In this document: positions 1-8,240 of the stretch, piece after piece
Numbering within the stretch: position 1 is the first letter of the stretch
Layout of the letters: every line of letters starts with the position of its first letter
Origin: Verrucomicrobiota bacterium
Lineage (GTDB): Bacteria; Verrucomicrobiota; Verrucomicrobiia; Limisphaerales; UBA11358
Length of the DNA: 34,060 nt
Assembly: GCA_028872915.1 (NCBI GenBank)
Contig: JAGWNY010000033.1
Span: 1-34,060 of the forward strand
Direction: 5' to 3'
Program-made: the position numbers and the translations under genes
The notes under the pieces: model-generated
Databases searched by the model: none
What the model saw: only the letters and a program-made list of their open reading frames with translations
Told to the model about the DNA's origin: nothing

Positions 1-59
1 TCTTGCAATCGCCGCCAACTGGCGGCAGGCTCAATGACGAGGGCTGTGTTGGCTCTCAT
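1..59 (-). CDS. 5' fragment of an unidentified leftward gene
   Basis: An ATG at 59-57 on the minus strand opens a frame that stays open to the left edge (begins M-R-A-N-T-A-L-V-I-E-P). A purine-rich AGAAAGGA ribosome-binding site lies about eight bases upstream, which supports a real start. Only 19 codons are visible, so no family can be named. The upstream DNA, with repeated GTGTAA-type words and a 10-bp inverted repeat, has the look of an insertion-sequence end, so a transposase is possible but unproven. Confidence 0.4.
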   Translation of the reverse strand, partial: MRANTALVIEPAASWRRLQ

Positions 60-114
60 GGGTGTATCCTTTCTTTGGTTGATGGTTCGCTTGTTTCAGA
101 ACCGGGATACACCC
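60..114. promoter_or_regulatory. 10-bp inverted repeat upstream of the leftward gene
   Basis: GGGTGTATCC at 60-69 is the exact reverse complement of GGATACACCC at 105-114, separated by 35 bases. One arm abuts the start codon and overlaps the ribosome-binding site of the leftward gene. It could be a two-site operator, a hairpin masking the ribosome-binding site, or transposase binding sites if this is an IS end. Confidence 0.35.
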
Positions 115-195
115 TCTCGCCTTTTTACACACGTTTCCTTACACCACCCCCGTTTCACGGCCCCGGAAAATGATATTTTTTTTGACGGCGTGCCA

Positions 196-204
196 TGCTA
201 AAAT
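196..204 (+). promoter_or_regulatory. Extended -10 promoter of the metal ATPase
   Basis: TGC-TAAAAT (TG at 196-197, hexamer 199-204) is a near-consensus extended -10 with a T-rich stretch, not a clear -35, about 17 bp upstream. Its predicted transcription start falls at or within a base or two of the ATPase ATG at 211, and no Shine-Dalgarno sequence precedes that ATG. Leaderless translation is therefore likely. Prediction from sequence only. Confidence 0.4.
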
Positions 205-210
205 GTCCCC

Positions 211-2646
211 ATGAACGCCGCCGAATCAGGCCGCATTTCCGGGATGCCAAAATGCCTCGCGCGGTCCGTCATTGACGCGCTGGGGGCCGAACCTTCGCTC
301 GAAGCGGTCACGGTAAATCGGGAACAGCATAAAATTTCCGTGGCCACGCTCGGCCGCGCGGCGGATGCGCCGCGCGTGGCCGAAACGGTTTCACAACGCC
401 TGCAAACCGTCTTTGAAACGAGCGCGGAAACCGGCTGCCTCCTGCTCCAAAGCCGGTCCCCGGATCGCGGGTGCGAAGCGTGCGACGAGCCGTTATCGGG
501 CCAGGAACTGAAAAGAATCAGCATCCGGAACGAGGGCAACGTCACCACCATCGCCCGCGTCCGCTGTCCCACGGCCCCGAAATTCTGGCGCTGGCGGGAA
601 TTGCCCTGGCCCAGGGTGGTGCAGCGGGACGTGGAGTTTCTTGAAGAGGCGGAGGACATCGAACACCACGTCGCCGAGTGGAAACCGCAGCTTGCGGCGG
701 CCATTGTTTGCGGAGTCCTGGGTGTGACCGGCTGGCTGCTGCCCGCGCCCTGGAAAATTGCAGCCTTCGCGGCGGCCTATGTCGCGGGCGGGTTTTATCC
801 GGCGCAAGAGGCGCTTGAACGGCTGCGCCAGCGGGCCATTGACGTGCATTTTTTGATGCTTTTTGTCGCCGGCATTGCCGCGTGGCTCAACGCCTGGGGC
901 GAAGGCGCCACCCTGCTCTTCCTTTTTTCCTTTTCCAGCGCCCTCGAACACTTTGCCCTGGGCCGAACACAAAAGGAAATTCGCTCCCTTTTCCGCGAAG
1001 CGCCCAAAACGGCCGCCGTTGTAGGCGAGGACGGGCGCGAGCGGGAGGCGCCCGTGGAACAACTGCGGCCCGGATGGCGGCTGCTGGCCAGGCCCGGCGC
1101 GCAGTTCCCCGTGGACGCGGAGATTGTGAAAGGCCGCACGGCAGCCGATGAATCCAATCTGACCGGCGAGGCGACGCCCGTTGAAAAGGCCGTCGGCGAC
1201 ACTGTCCTGGCTGGAACGATCAATTTGTGGGGCGCCGTCGAGGCCGTCGTGCTGCGTCCCGCCTCCGAAAGCGCCCTTCAAAAAATCATCCGGCTCATCC
1301 GCGAAGCACAGCATCAAAAGGCGCCGGCCCAGCGGTTTACCGACCGCTTCAGCGCCATTTACACCTGGTTCGTGCTGGCCATGTTTGTGGTGATGTATTT
1401 CGCATGGTGGCTGATTTTTGGACTGGCGCCGGGCCGGGCGGCCGTTGAAATGCACAGCGCGCTTTATCGCGCCGGCACGCTGTTGGTGGTGGCGTCGCCC
1501 TGCGCGCTCGTCCTTTCCATTCCATCGGCCGTGCTCGCGGCCATTGCGTGGGGCGCGCGGCACGGCGTCCTTTTCCGGGGCGGAGCCGCGGTCGAAAAGC
1601 TGGCCGAAACCGACGTTGTCGCGTTGGACAAAACCGGCACGTTGACGACCGGCGACCTGAAAGTCGAACGGGTGGAAAGTTTTCCAGCCGGCCGCGAAAA
1701 CGAAATCGCACGCCTCGCTTGTTCGCTCGAAAAGCTCTCCGCCCATCCGCTCGCCCGCGCCATCACCCGTTACGGCAAACAGCAGGGCATCGCGGCGGTC
1801 GAACTGGAGCATTTTGAATCCGTGACCGGCCAGGGGCTGCGCGGCCAATGGAACGGAAAGATGTGCCTGTTGGGACGCCGCGACTGGCTTTCCGAGGCCG
1901 TCCATCAGCCTCTCCCATTTGCGGAGGGCCGGGGCGCGGGCGCGCCCGCGTTAGTGGAGAGCGCCGGAGTGGGCGAGTCCCCGGATTCCCGCCGTGAAAT
2001 CCTCCCAACAATGCCCCCAGCCGGTTCGGGCGTTTCGGAAATTTGCATTGTTTGCGGCGACCTCTCCGGGCGCATCCTTCTGCGCGACGACGTGCGGCCC
2101 CAATCGCTCCATGTCATCGAAGAACTGCGCGCCGAGCGTTTGACCACGCTGGTGCTCACGGGCGATCGCCAGGCCGCCGCCCGCCATTTGCAGGAGCAGC
2201 TTCACTTGGATGACGTGCGCGCTGAATTGAAGCCCGAAGGCAAGGTGGCCGCCATTCGCGCCCTGGCGGGCGAAGGCCGCCGCGTCGCGATGATTGGTGA
2301 CGGAGTCAACGATGCGCCGAGCCTGGCCGCCGCGCACGTCGGCGTGGCCATGGGCGCGCGGGGTTCCGACGCCGCCCTTGAGCAGGCCGACGTGGTATTG
2401 ATGCACGACCGGCTGGAAAATTTCCTGGCGGCTTTCCGTCTCAGCCGCCGCGCGCGCCGCATTATCCGCCAAAACCTTGTCATTTCGCTGGGGACGGTCG
2501 TAACGCTGGTCACCTTCGCGTTGCTGGGCAAAATTCCCCTCACGATTGGCGTGGTCGGCCATGAAGGCAGCACGGTGGTGGTGGTGATGAACAGCCTGCG
2601 CCTGCTTTTCGGCGAATTTATTCAGCCACGGCTGAAACACGGATAA
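211..2646 (+). CDS. P1B-4-type heavy-metal-transporting ATPase
   Basis: Integral membrane P-type ATPase (811 aa) that pumps a transition metal out of the cytoplasm using ATP. Phosphorylation motif DKTGTLT is at D473, the SPC metal-site motif of the sixth helix at 429-431, HP of the nucleotide domain at 512-513, GDGVNDAP at 696-703 and an actuator TGEATP loop near 317. The late-helix HEGST motif at 784-788, together with SPC rather than CPC, is the signature of the P1B-4 subgroup (CoaT/CtpD-like; Co, Zn, Fe or Ni are the usual candidates). The N-terminus resembles a heavy-metal-associated domain but the GMxCxxC motif is degenerate (G-M-P-K-C at 11-15, one cysteine). About 40 low-complexity residues (567-607) sit between the nucleotide and phosphorylation parts. 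No metal regulator gene is adjacent. Confidence 0.93.
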   Translation: MNAAESGRISGMPKCLARSVIDALGAEPSLEAVTVNREQHKISVATLGRAADAPRVAETVSQRLQTVFETSAETGCLLLQSRSPDRGCEACDEPLSGQELKRISIRNEGNVTTIARVRCPTAPKFWRWRELPWPRVVQRDVEFLEEAEDIEHHVAEWKPQLAAAIVCGVLGVTGWLLPAPWKIAAFAAAYVAGGFYPAQEALERLRQRAIDVHFLMLFVAGIAAWLNAWGEGATLLFLFSFSSALEHFALGRTQKEIRSLFREAPKTAAVVGEDGREREAPVEQLRPGWRLLARPGAQFPVDAEIVKGRTAADESNLTGEATPVEKAVGDTVLAGTINLWGAVEAVVLRPASESALQKIIRLIREAQHQKAPAQRFTDRFSAIYTWFVLAMFVVMYFAWWLIFGLAPGRAAVEMHSALYRAGTLLVVASPCALVLSIPSAVLAAIAWGARHGVLFRGGAAVEKLAETDVVALDKTGTLTTGDLKVERVESFPAGRENEIARLACSLEKLSAHPLARAITRYGKQQGIAAVELEHFESVTGQGLRGQWNGKMCLLGRRDWLSEAVHQPLPFAEGRGAGAPALVESAGVGESPDSRREILPTMPPAGSGVSEICIVCGDLSGRILLRDDVRPQSLHVIEELRAERLTTLVLTGDRQAAARHLQEQLHLDDVRAELKPEGKVAAIRALAGEGRRVAMIGDGVNDAPSLAAAHVGVAMGARGSDAALEQADVVLMHDRLENFLAAFRLSRRARRIIRQNLVISLGTVVTLVTFALLGKIPLTIGVVGHEGSTVVVVMNSLRLLFGEFIQPRLKHG
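1908..1961. repeat. Palindromic insert-like segment inside the ATPase gene
   Basis: Within the ATPase reading frame, CTCTCC at 1911-1916 pairs with GGAGAG at 1956-1961 and encloses a perfect 16-bp palindrome at 1935-1950 (CGCGGGCG followed by its complement). The encoded peptide is Gly/Ala/Pro-rich and unlike the conserved flanks. This resembles an in-frame palindromic element tolerated in a surface loop. No second copy was seen in the window. Confidence 0.4.
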
Positions 2647-2775
2647 AAGCGGCAGTTGAAAACAGCCTTTGCGCCCTTTGCGTGAGGCCCTTGTCCCTGG
2701 CAACATTCGCGTTTATTTGCTGTCAAGTATTTTTCCACGTGCCCGACGGAGGCAAAAAATCCTTTTAATTAAAAG

Positions 2776-2803
2776 TTGTCATCGGGTTTGATCGTGATAT
2801 TCT
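2776..2803 (+). promoter_or_regulatory. Sigma-70-like promoter of rpsB-tsf
   Basis: TTGTCA at 2776-2781 and TATTCT at 2798-2803 are separated by 16 bp in an AT-rich pocket just upstream of the rpsB leader. Five of six -35 bases and four of six -10 bases match consensus. Transcription from here would give a leader of about 170 nt before rpsB. Confidence 0.5.
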
Positions 2804-2840
2804 TATCGTCCCTTTTGGGAAAAAACGGAAGGGAAACAAA

Positions 2841-2955
2841 CGGCCCATTCCGCATCGGATGATGCGGCTCTCGAACCGGAGGGCGGGCCATAACAACATC
2901 AAACTTAATCCCGTGTTCCGCGGGATCTTCAAGGCGATGCGGCGCGGGCCGCGCG
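2841..2955 (+). promoter_or_regulatory. Structured 5' leader of rpsB (candidate S2 autoregulatory element)
   Basis: Three separate perfect stems can be drawn in the rpsB leader. Stem CCGCATC/GATGCGG (2850-2856 with 2861-2867, tetraloop GGAT) is enclosed by GGCCC/GGGCC (2842-2846 with 2885-2889), with a small CTC/GAG stem (2868-2870 with 2879-2881) between them, forming a three-way-junction shape. Downstream are ATCCCG/CGGGAT (2908-2913 with 2921-2926) and GCGCG/CGCGC (2942-2946 with 2950-2954). Ribosomal-protein operons are commonly autoregulated through such leaders; that this one binds S2 is inference. Confidence 0.45.
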
Positions 2956-2983
2956 ACCCTGGAGCCGAACCAAAGGAAAAATT

Positions 2984-3811
2984 GTGTTAAGCATTGGCAT
3001 CAAGGAATTGCTGGATTCAGGCGTCCATTTCGGACACCAGACGAAACGCTGGAATCCGAAGATGAAACCGTTCATCTTCGACGCGCGCAACGGCATTCAC
3101 ATCATTGATCTCTCGAAAACGCTGACCCAGCTTGAAGCGGCCTGCAATTTTCTGGCCGCGACGGCGCGAAAAGGCGGCCGGGTGATTTTTGTGGGGACCA
3201 AGAAACAGGCGCAGCAATGCGTGAAGCAGACGGCGAAGGAATGCGGGCAGATTTACGTCGTGGAACGCTGGCTCGGCGGCACGCTCACCAACTTTCACAC
3301 CATCACGACGTCCATCAAACGGCTCAAGCAGATTGAAAAAATGGACGCCGATGGCAGCCTGGCCAAATACGGAAAACAGGAGCAGGCCGTGCTGCGGCGC
3401 GAGGCCGCGCGGCTGCAAAAGTATTTTGACGGCATCCGCATCATGGACCGTCTGCCGGCGGCGATGTTCGTGGTGGACATCAAGCGCGAGCATAATGCGG
3501 TTGCCGAAGCGCGAAAATTGAAAATCCCGATTGTGGCGCTGGTGGACACGAACTGCGACCCGGACCTGGTGGATTATCCGATTGCGGCCAATGACGACGC
3601 CATTCGCTCGGTGCGGATGGTCCTGGCAGTGATCGGCCAGGCCCTCACCCAGGCGCGGGCGGAATTCGAGTCGGGACGGGCGCGGCCCGGCGACAGCGAG
3701 GCGGCGCCGGCGGAAAAATTTGAATCGGCCGAAGCCGTCGAAATGGCGGCGGGCGATGACCCATCCACGCCGGAAAGTTCACCGGCAAATTCCGAAACAC
3801 CGGCCGCATAG
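2984..3811 (+). CDS. rpsB: 30S ribosomal protein S2
   Basis: Structural protein of the small ribosomal subunit (275 aa). The N-terminus has the S2 signature with [15 protein letters not shown] near residues 13-27, followed by conserved [18 protein letters not shown] and the V-D-T-N-C-D-P motif. Translation begins at a GTG at 2984 with AAGGAAA six or so bases upstream, and the first residues line up with the family start. The C-terminal ~50 residues are an Ala/Glu/Pro/Ser-rich acidic tail beyond the conserved core. tsf follows after 47 bp, the classic rpsB-tsf order; pyrH and frr, often next in other bacteria, are not here. Confidence 0.97.
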   Translation: MLSIGIKELLDSGVHFGHQTKRWNPKMKPFIFDARNGIHIIDLSKTLTQLEAACNFLAATARKGGRVIFVGTKKQAQQCVKQTAKECGQIYVVERWLGGTLTNFHTITTSIKRLKQIEKMDADGSLAKYGKQEQAVLRREAARLQKYFDGIRIMDRLPAAMFVVDIKREHNAVAEARKLKIPIVALVDTNCDPDLVDYPIAANDDAIRSVRMVLAVIGQALTQARAEFESGRARPGDSEAAPAEKFESAEAVEMAAGDDPSTPESSPANSETPAA

Positions 3812-3858
3812 CAACCGTCCGGCTGGCGGCCAAAAATCAACATCTACGAATCAATCCA

Positions 3859-4698
3859 ATGGAAATTACTGCTGCAATGGTGGGCAAGCTGCGCGAAATG
3901 ACCGGCGCGGGAATGATGGACTGCAAAAAGGCGCTGACGGAGGCCTGCGGCGACCTGGACAGGGCCGTGGATATTCTCCGCAAGCGCGGGGCGGCCACCG
4001 CCTCCGTAAAAGCCGTGCGCGAAGCGAAGGACGGCGCGATTGCGCAATATATCGCGCCGGATGGAAAGCTCGGTGTCCTTGTTGAGGTCAACAGCGAGAC
4101 GGATTTTGTGGCCCGGAACGAAACCTTCCGCGCCTTTTGCGATGAAGCCGCGCGGCGTTATGCAACGGAGGCCCATCCGGACCTCGAAAACGATCGCCAG
4201 GCAATGGTCGCGAAAATCCGTGAGAACATCAAAATCGCGCGCCACGCAAAGATGGAAGTCGGCGGCAATGGCATGATTGCCGGCTATATCCATACCGGCG
4301 CGAAGGTGGGCGTGCTGGTCGAGGTCGGGTGCGGCGGGACGGAAACGGCGGGACGGGATGAGTTCAAGCAACTGGTCAAGGACATCACATTGCAAATCGC
4401 AGCCGGCCATCCCCATGCCGTGTCACGGGAAGAAGTCCCGCAAGAGGTCATTGCTAAGGAACGCGAAATCGCCGCCCAGTCCGATCGGCTCAAAGGCAAG
4501 CCGGCGCAGGCGATGGAAAAAATCCTGCAAGGGGTTTTGGAGAAGTTTTACCAGAGCTATTGCCTGGTGGACCAGGGATTCGTGAAGCGCAATTCCGAAG
4601 TGAGCGTCAAGGAGCACGTGGCGCAGACCGGCAAGCAACTCGGTGATGACATCGCCATTCGCCGCTTCGTCCGGTTCCAGGTGGGCGAAGGGACGTAA
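3859..4698 (+). CDS. tsf: Translation elongation factor Ts
   Basis: Guanine-nucleotide exchange factor that recycles EF-Tu-GDP in the cytoplasm. At 279 aa it matches the usual bacterial length. The N-terminal UBA-like segment has L-R-E-M-T-G-A-G-M-M-D-C-K-K-A-L, and the EF-Tu-contacting T-D-F-V-A-R-N motif is at residues 81-87. A second dimerisation-type half follows (H-T-G-A-K-V-G-V-L-V-E-V) and the protein ends in the typical short C-terminal module. Cotranscribed with rpsB. No clear terminator was seen in the 155 bp before the helicase gene. Confidence 0.97.
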   Translation: MEITAAMVGKLREMTGAGMMDCKKALTEACGDLDRAVDILRKRGAATASVKAVREAKDGAIAQYIAPDGKLGVLVEVNSETDFVARNETFRAFCDEAARRYATEAHPDLENDRQAMVAKIRENIKIARHAKMEVGGNGMIAGYIHTGAKVGVLVEVGCGGTETAGRDEFKQLVKDITLQIAAGHPHAVSREEVPQEVIAKEREIAAQSDRLKGKPAQAMEKILQGVLEKFYQSYCLVDQGFVKRNSEVSVKEHVAQTGKQLGDDIAIRRFVRFQVGEGT

Positions 4699-4853
4699 CC
4701 GGGTCGGGAGCCATCAGGAAAAACTTTTACAGTCTGACTGGTTCTTTTGGCGGCTGGCGTCGGACTCGCGCTTTCCGTCTTCCCGGGCCTCTCCGCCGTG
4801 AAATCAGCTTTTTTTCTTTTGCCTGGCCGCCTTTCCGTTTTCAATGGCGCCCC

Positions 4854-6848
4854 ATGTCGCGTGATTACGTACTTGAGCCATATCATTCGGCGCTGGAGTT
4901 GCGGATTGATTACGCCCGTGAATTGAATCCGCAGCAACTGGCGGCCGTGACGGCGCCGCCCGGCCCGGCGCTGGTGATAGCCGGAGCGGGTTCCGGCAAG
5001 ACCCGCACGCTCACCTATCGCGTCGCGTATCTGCTGGAACAAGGCATTCCGGCCGAGAGGATTCTGTTATTGACTTTTACCAACAAGGCCGCCGCGGAAA
5101 TGATGCGGCGCGTGGCCGATCTGCTCGGCCACGAACTGCGCGAATTGTGGGGGGGGACATTTCACTCCATCGGCGCGCGCATCCTGCGCATCCACGCCGA
5201 AGGCCTCGGTTACCGGCCCGATTTTACCATTCTGGACCGGGACGACTCGAAGGATTTGATCAAGAGCTGCGTTGCCGAAGCCGGCATTGAGACCAAGGGC
5301 GCCCATTTTCCTAAACCCGAAGTTCTTAATGAAATTTTTTCGCTCACGGTCAACACTCATCAAACCGCCGAAGCCGTCATCGAAAAGCAATTCGGCTATT
5401 TCTCGCAATTTGCGGGCAACATTGCCGACGTCTCGGCCCGCTATGGCCGCCGGAAACGCGCCTCAAACGCGATGGACTTCGATGACTTGCTGGCCTTGTG
5501 GCTCAAACTGCTTCAGGACGATGCCGATGCGCGGGAAAAATATCAGCGGCGCTTCCAGTTCATCCTGGTGGACGAATATCAAGACACCAACAAATTGCAG
5601 GGCGATCTCATTGATCTGCTGGCGGCGCGTCATCACAACGTCACAGTGGTGGGTGACGATGCCCAGGGGATTTACGCCTGGCGCGGCGCCAATTTTCTGA
5701 ACATCCTCGATTTTCCAAAACGCCATCCGGGAGCAAGCGTCTTCAAGATTGAAACCAATTACCGCAGCACGCCGGAAATCCTCAAGGTGGCCAACGCCGC
5801 CATCGCGGCCAACCGCAATCAATTCACCAAAACGCTCACGCCCTCGCGCAAATCCGGCATGAAACCGGCGCTGGTGGCGTGCATGGACGCCGGCCAGCAA
5901 TCGGCCTTCATCGCGCAGCGCGTTTTGGAACTGCGCGACGAAGGCACGAGCCTCAACCAGATCGCCGTCCTTTATCGCTCCCATTTTCACGCGCTCGAAC
6001 TGCAACTCGAATTGACCCGGCGCCAGATTCCCTTCTCCATCACCAGCGGCATTCGTTTTTTTGAACAGGCGCACATCAAGGACGCCACCGCCTATTTGAA
6101 ACTGGCCGCCAATCCGCGCGACGAAATCGCGTTCAAGCGCGTCGCGCAACTCCATCCGGGCATTGCCGCAAGGGGCGCCGAAAAATTGTGGCGGATTTTT
6201 TCCGCCGAAATTCAAGCTTCAAGGCAGGCCAAAAATCCCGTTGCCAACGCCTTGCAGACGTGCGCCGCGCACGTGGGAAAAAAGGCCGCAACGCCCTGGG
6301 CGCAGCTTGTCGCCACCGTGGCCCAGCTTGAGGAGGAAAAAAATCCCGCCAAAATGCTGCGGATCGTCATTGACGCCGGTTACGACGATTATTTGAAGGA
6401 AAATTTTGCAAATTACCGTTCGCGGCTGGAGGACGTGGAACAACTTGCCGTTTTCGCCTTTCAATTCGGCACGGCGGGGGATTTTCTTACCCAACTCGCG
6501 TTGCTCACCAACATGGAGGCCGAAGATGGCCAGCCGCGAAAGGACGAGGAACGTCTCCGCCTTTCCACCATTCATCAGGCCAAGGGCCTCGAATTCGACG
6601 CCGTTTTTGTCATTATGTTATGCGATGGTTTGTTTCCATCCTCGCGCTCCATCGAAAACCAGGATGTTCTTGAGGAGGAACGGCGCCTGTTTTACGTGGC
6701 CATCACCCGCGCGCGCAACGAGCTTTATCTGAGCCGTCCGCTCATTCGCGCAGGCTTTGGGGTGTCGGCGGCCGATTCCGTGCAAAAGCCCTCGCGTTTC
6801 CTCTCGGAAATTCCGCGCGATCTTCTGAACGAATGGCGATTGAGTTAG
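4854..6848 (+). CDS. UvrD/PcrA/Rep-family ATP-dependent DNA helicase
   Basis: Superfamily 1A 3'-5' DNA helicase (664 aa), expected to act in repair or replication restart. Motifs in order: Walker A G-A-G-S-G-K-T (44-50), motif Ia T-F-T-N-K-A-A-A-E-M, D-E-Y-Q-D (240-244), G-D-D-A-Q-G-I-Y-A-W-R-G (motif III), N-Y-R-S (motif IV), T-I-H-Q-A-K-G-L-E-F (motif V) and the arginine-finger motif V-A-I-T-R-A-R-N near the C-terminus. It is shorter than E. coli UvrD and stops soon after motif VI, so the Tudor-like C-terminal extension is missing. Motifs do not separate UvrD, PcrA and Rep cleanly, so no symbol is given. Confidence 0.93.
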   Translation: MSRDYVLEPYHSALELRIDYARELNPQQLAAVTAPPGPALVIAGAGSGKTRTLTYRVAYLLEQGIPAERILLLTFTNKAAAEMMRRVADLLGHELRELWGGTFHSIGARILRIHAEGLGYRPDFTILDRDDSKDLIKSCVAEAGIETKGAHFPKPEVLNEIFSLTVNTHQTAEAVIEKQFGYFSQFAGNIADVSARYGRRKRASNAMDFDDLLALWLKLLQDDADAREKYQRRFQFILVDEYQDTNKLQGDLIDLLAARHHNVTVVGDDAQGIYAWRGANFLNILDFPKRHPGASVFKIETNYRSTPEILKVANAAIAANRNQFTKTLTPSRKSGMKPALVACMDAGQQSAFIAQRVLELRDEGTSLNQIAVLYRSHFHALELQLELTRRQIPFSITSGIRFFEQAHIKDATAYLKLAANPRDEIAFKRVAQLHPGIAARGAEKLWRIFSAEIQASRQAKNPVANALQTCAAHVGKKAATPWAQLVATVAQLEEEKNPAKMLRIVIDAGYDDYLKENFANYRSRLEDVEQLAVFAFQFGTAGDFLTQLALLTNMEAEDGQPRKDEERLRLSTIHQAKGLEFDAVFVIMLCDGLFPSSRSIENQDVLEEERRLFYVAITRARNELYLSRPLIRAGFGVSAADSVQKPSRFLSEIPRDLLNEWRLS

Positions 6849-6980
6849 GCGAAGGCGGAGATTGAGCCTTTGCTTTGCGTTTTTGCTCCGATAATCTGCG
6901 GTATGCCCTTACGTTACGGCACTGGCGAACTCTACGGCTTCGATTTCGCGGCATTATCAGCGGCTTAAACCATCAGCAAC

Positions 6981-8099
6981 ATGAACGAAATGTCAGACGG
7001 GAAATCCAAAAATAAATGCGTGGACGGGCAAAGCCGCGTTCGTTCCCGGCCGGGTTTTATCATTTTGCTGGCGGTCGCCGCCGGAGTCGTCGCGGCAGGC
7101 GGAGCCAGCCTGGCCGCCGACATGCACCCGATGCTGGCCGTCCTCAAGGGCTTTGAGCGCGCGCCGGCAACAGGACCGGGGGAAGCTCCCATGCCCGCCC
7201 GCGCCATTCCCAATCCGGCCAAAACCCACTGGCCCGGCGGAGGATTGGCGCGCCATCCGATGCTCTTTTACGGCGAAGGCAACAATGTTCTCTACGTCGT
7301 CAACGGCGGAAAGGTCGTCTGGAGCTATGCTTTTCCCAAGGGCGGAGAAATTGACGACGCATGGATGATGTCGAACGGCCACATTCTCCTGACCAAAATG
7401 CTCGAATGCTACGAAGTGACGCCGGACAAACGAATCGTCTGGACCTACAAATGCCCGCCCGGCGCCCAGATTCACGCCTGCCAGCCCATCGGCCCGGATA
7501 AAGTGATGATCGTTCAGAACGGGCTGCCGCCGCACATGATTATCCTGAACAAAAAGGACAATTCGATTGTCATGGAACACGTCCTTCCGGCAATCAGCGC
7601 CACCAATCCCAAAACGGTTCATACCCAGTACCGCAATTGCCGCGTCACCGGCCAAGGCTCGTATCTCATCGCCCGCCTCAAACAAAACATAGTCATCGAG
7701 TATGACAAGAATTGGCGCCAAATCTGGTCCGTTCGATCCGAAACGCCTTGGTCCGCGGTCCGGCTCAAGAACGGGGACACGCTGATCGCCGGCGACAATC
7801 ATGCGTATGTGCATGAGTTGAGTCGGGCGGGCAAAATCGTTTGGGGCATCGAAAGGGATGATCTGCCGGGCATCCATCTTCACGACGTCCAGACCGCCGA
7901 CCGGCTGGACAACGGCGACACCGTGATTTGCAATCGCGGCGGCAGCGGCCCTCCCAACGTGCCGCAAATCATCGAAGTGACGCCTGACAAAAAGGTCGTA
8001 TGGGTGCTTCAGGACTACGCCGCCCTGCCTCAATGCACGGGCGTGCAATTGCTCGATCAACCCGGAATTCCCGAAGAGCCAGGAGAGCTTGCCCGTTGA
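6981..8099 (+). CDS. Exported PQQ-like beta-propeller protein
   Basis: Predicted exported or membrane-anchored protein of 372 aa. A basic N-region is followed by a hydrophobic segment at about residues 25-46 ending in A-S-L-A-A-D, which fits a signal peptide or signal anchor. The rest is made of repeats with the recurring strand K-V-V-W-S/T, each preceded by D-N-G-D-T/G-H-I-type turns, typical of PQQ-enzyme-like or WD40-like propellers. No catalytic motif is evident. Homologues are usually called PQQ-binding-like or hypothetical; the ligand is unknown. It lies in the same direction as the helicase and the DUF3857 protein but no functional link is visible. Confidence 0.72.
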   Translation: MNEMSDGKSKNKCVDGQSRVRSRPGFIILLAVAAGVVAAGGASLAADMHPMLAVLKGFERAPATGPGEAPMPARAIPNPAKTHWPGGGLARHPMLFYGEGNNVLYVVNGGKVVWSYAFPKGGEIDDAWMMSNGHILLTKMLECYEVTPDKRIVWTYKCPPGAQIHACQPIGPDKVMIVQNGLPPHMIILNKKDNSIVMEHVLPAISATNPKTVHTQYRNCRVTGQGSYLIARLKQNIVIEYDKNWRQIWSVRSETPWSAVRLKNGDTLIAGDNHAYVHELSRAGKIVWGIERDDLPGIHLHDVQTADRLDNGDTVICNRGGSGPPNVPQIIEVTPDKKVVWVLQDYAALPQCTGVQLLDQPGIPEEPGELAR

Positions 8100-8240
8100 C
8101 GCCGCCGCCTGGCGAAATGGGGAAATGGCTTGCAAATTCGGGGGTCGAGCGGAAAATTACGAAAACCGGCAATCGTGAATTTCGCGGCATGAACAGGTCA
8201 AATGGCAAACCCCCGAACAGATATTTGCCACAATCAAACG

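Noticed and set aside
493..1905. 470-codon open frame antisense to the metal ATPase
   Set aside because: It lies wholly inside a gene with clear motifs, has no family features, and arises from the high GC content of the third codon positions.
1951..2706. 251-codon minus-strand frame at the 3' end of the ATPase gene
   Set aside because: It overlaps the GDGVNDAP and HEGST-coding region and has no recognisable family.
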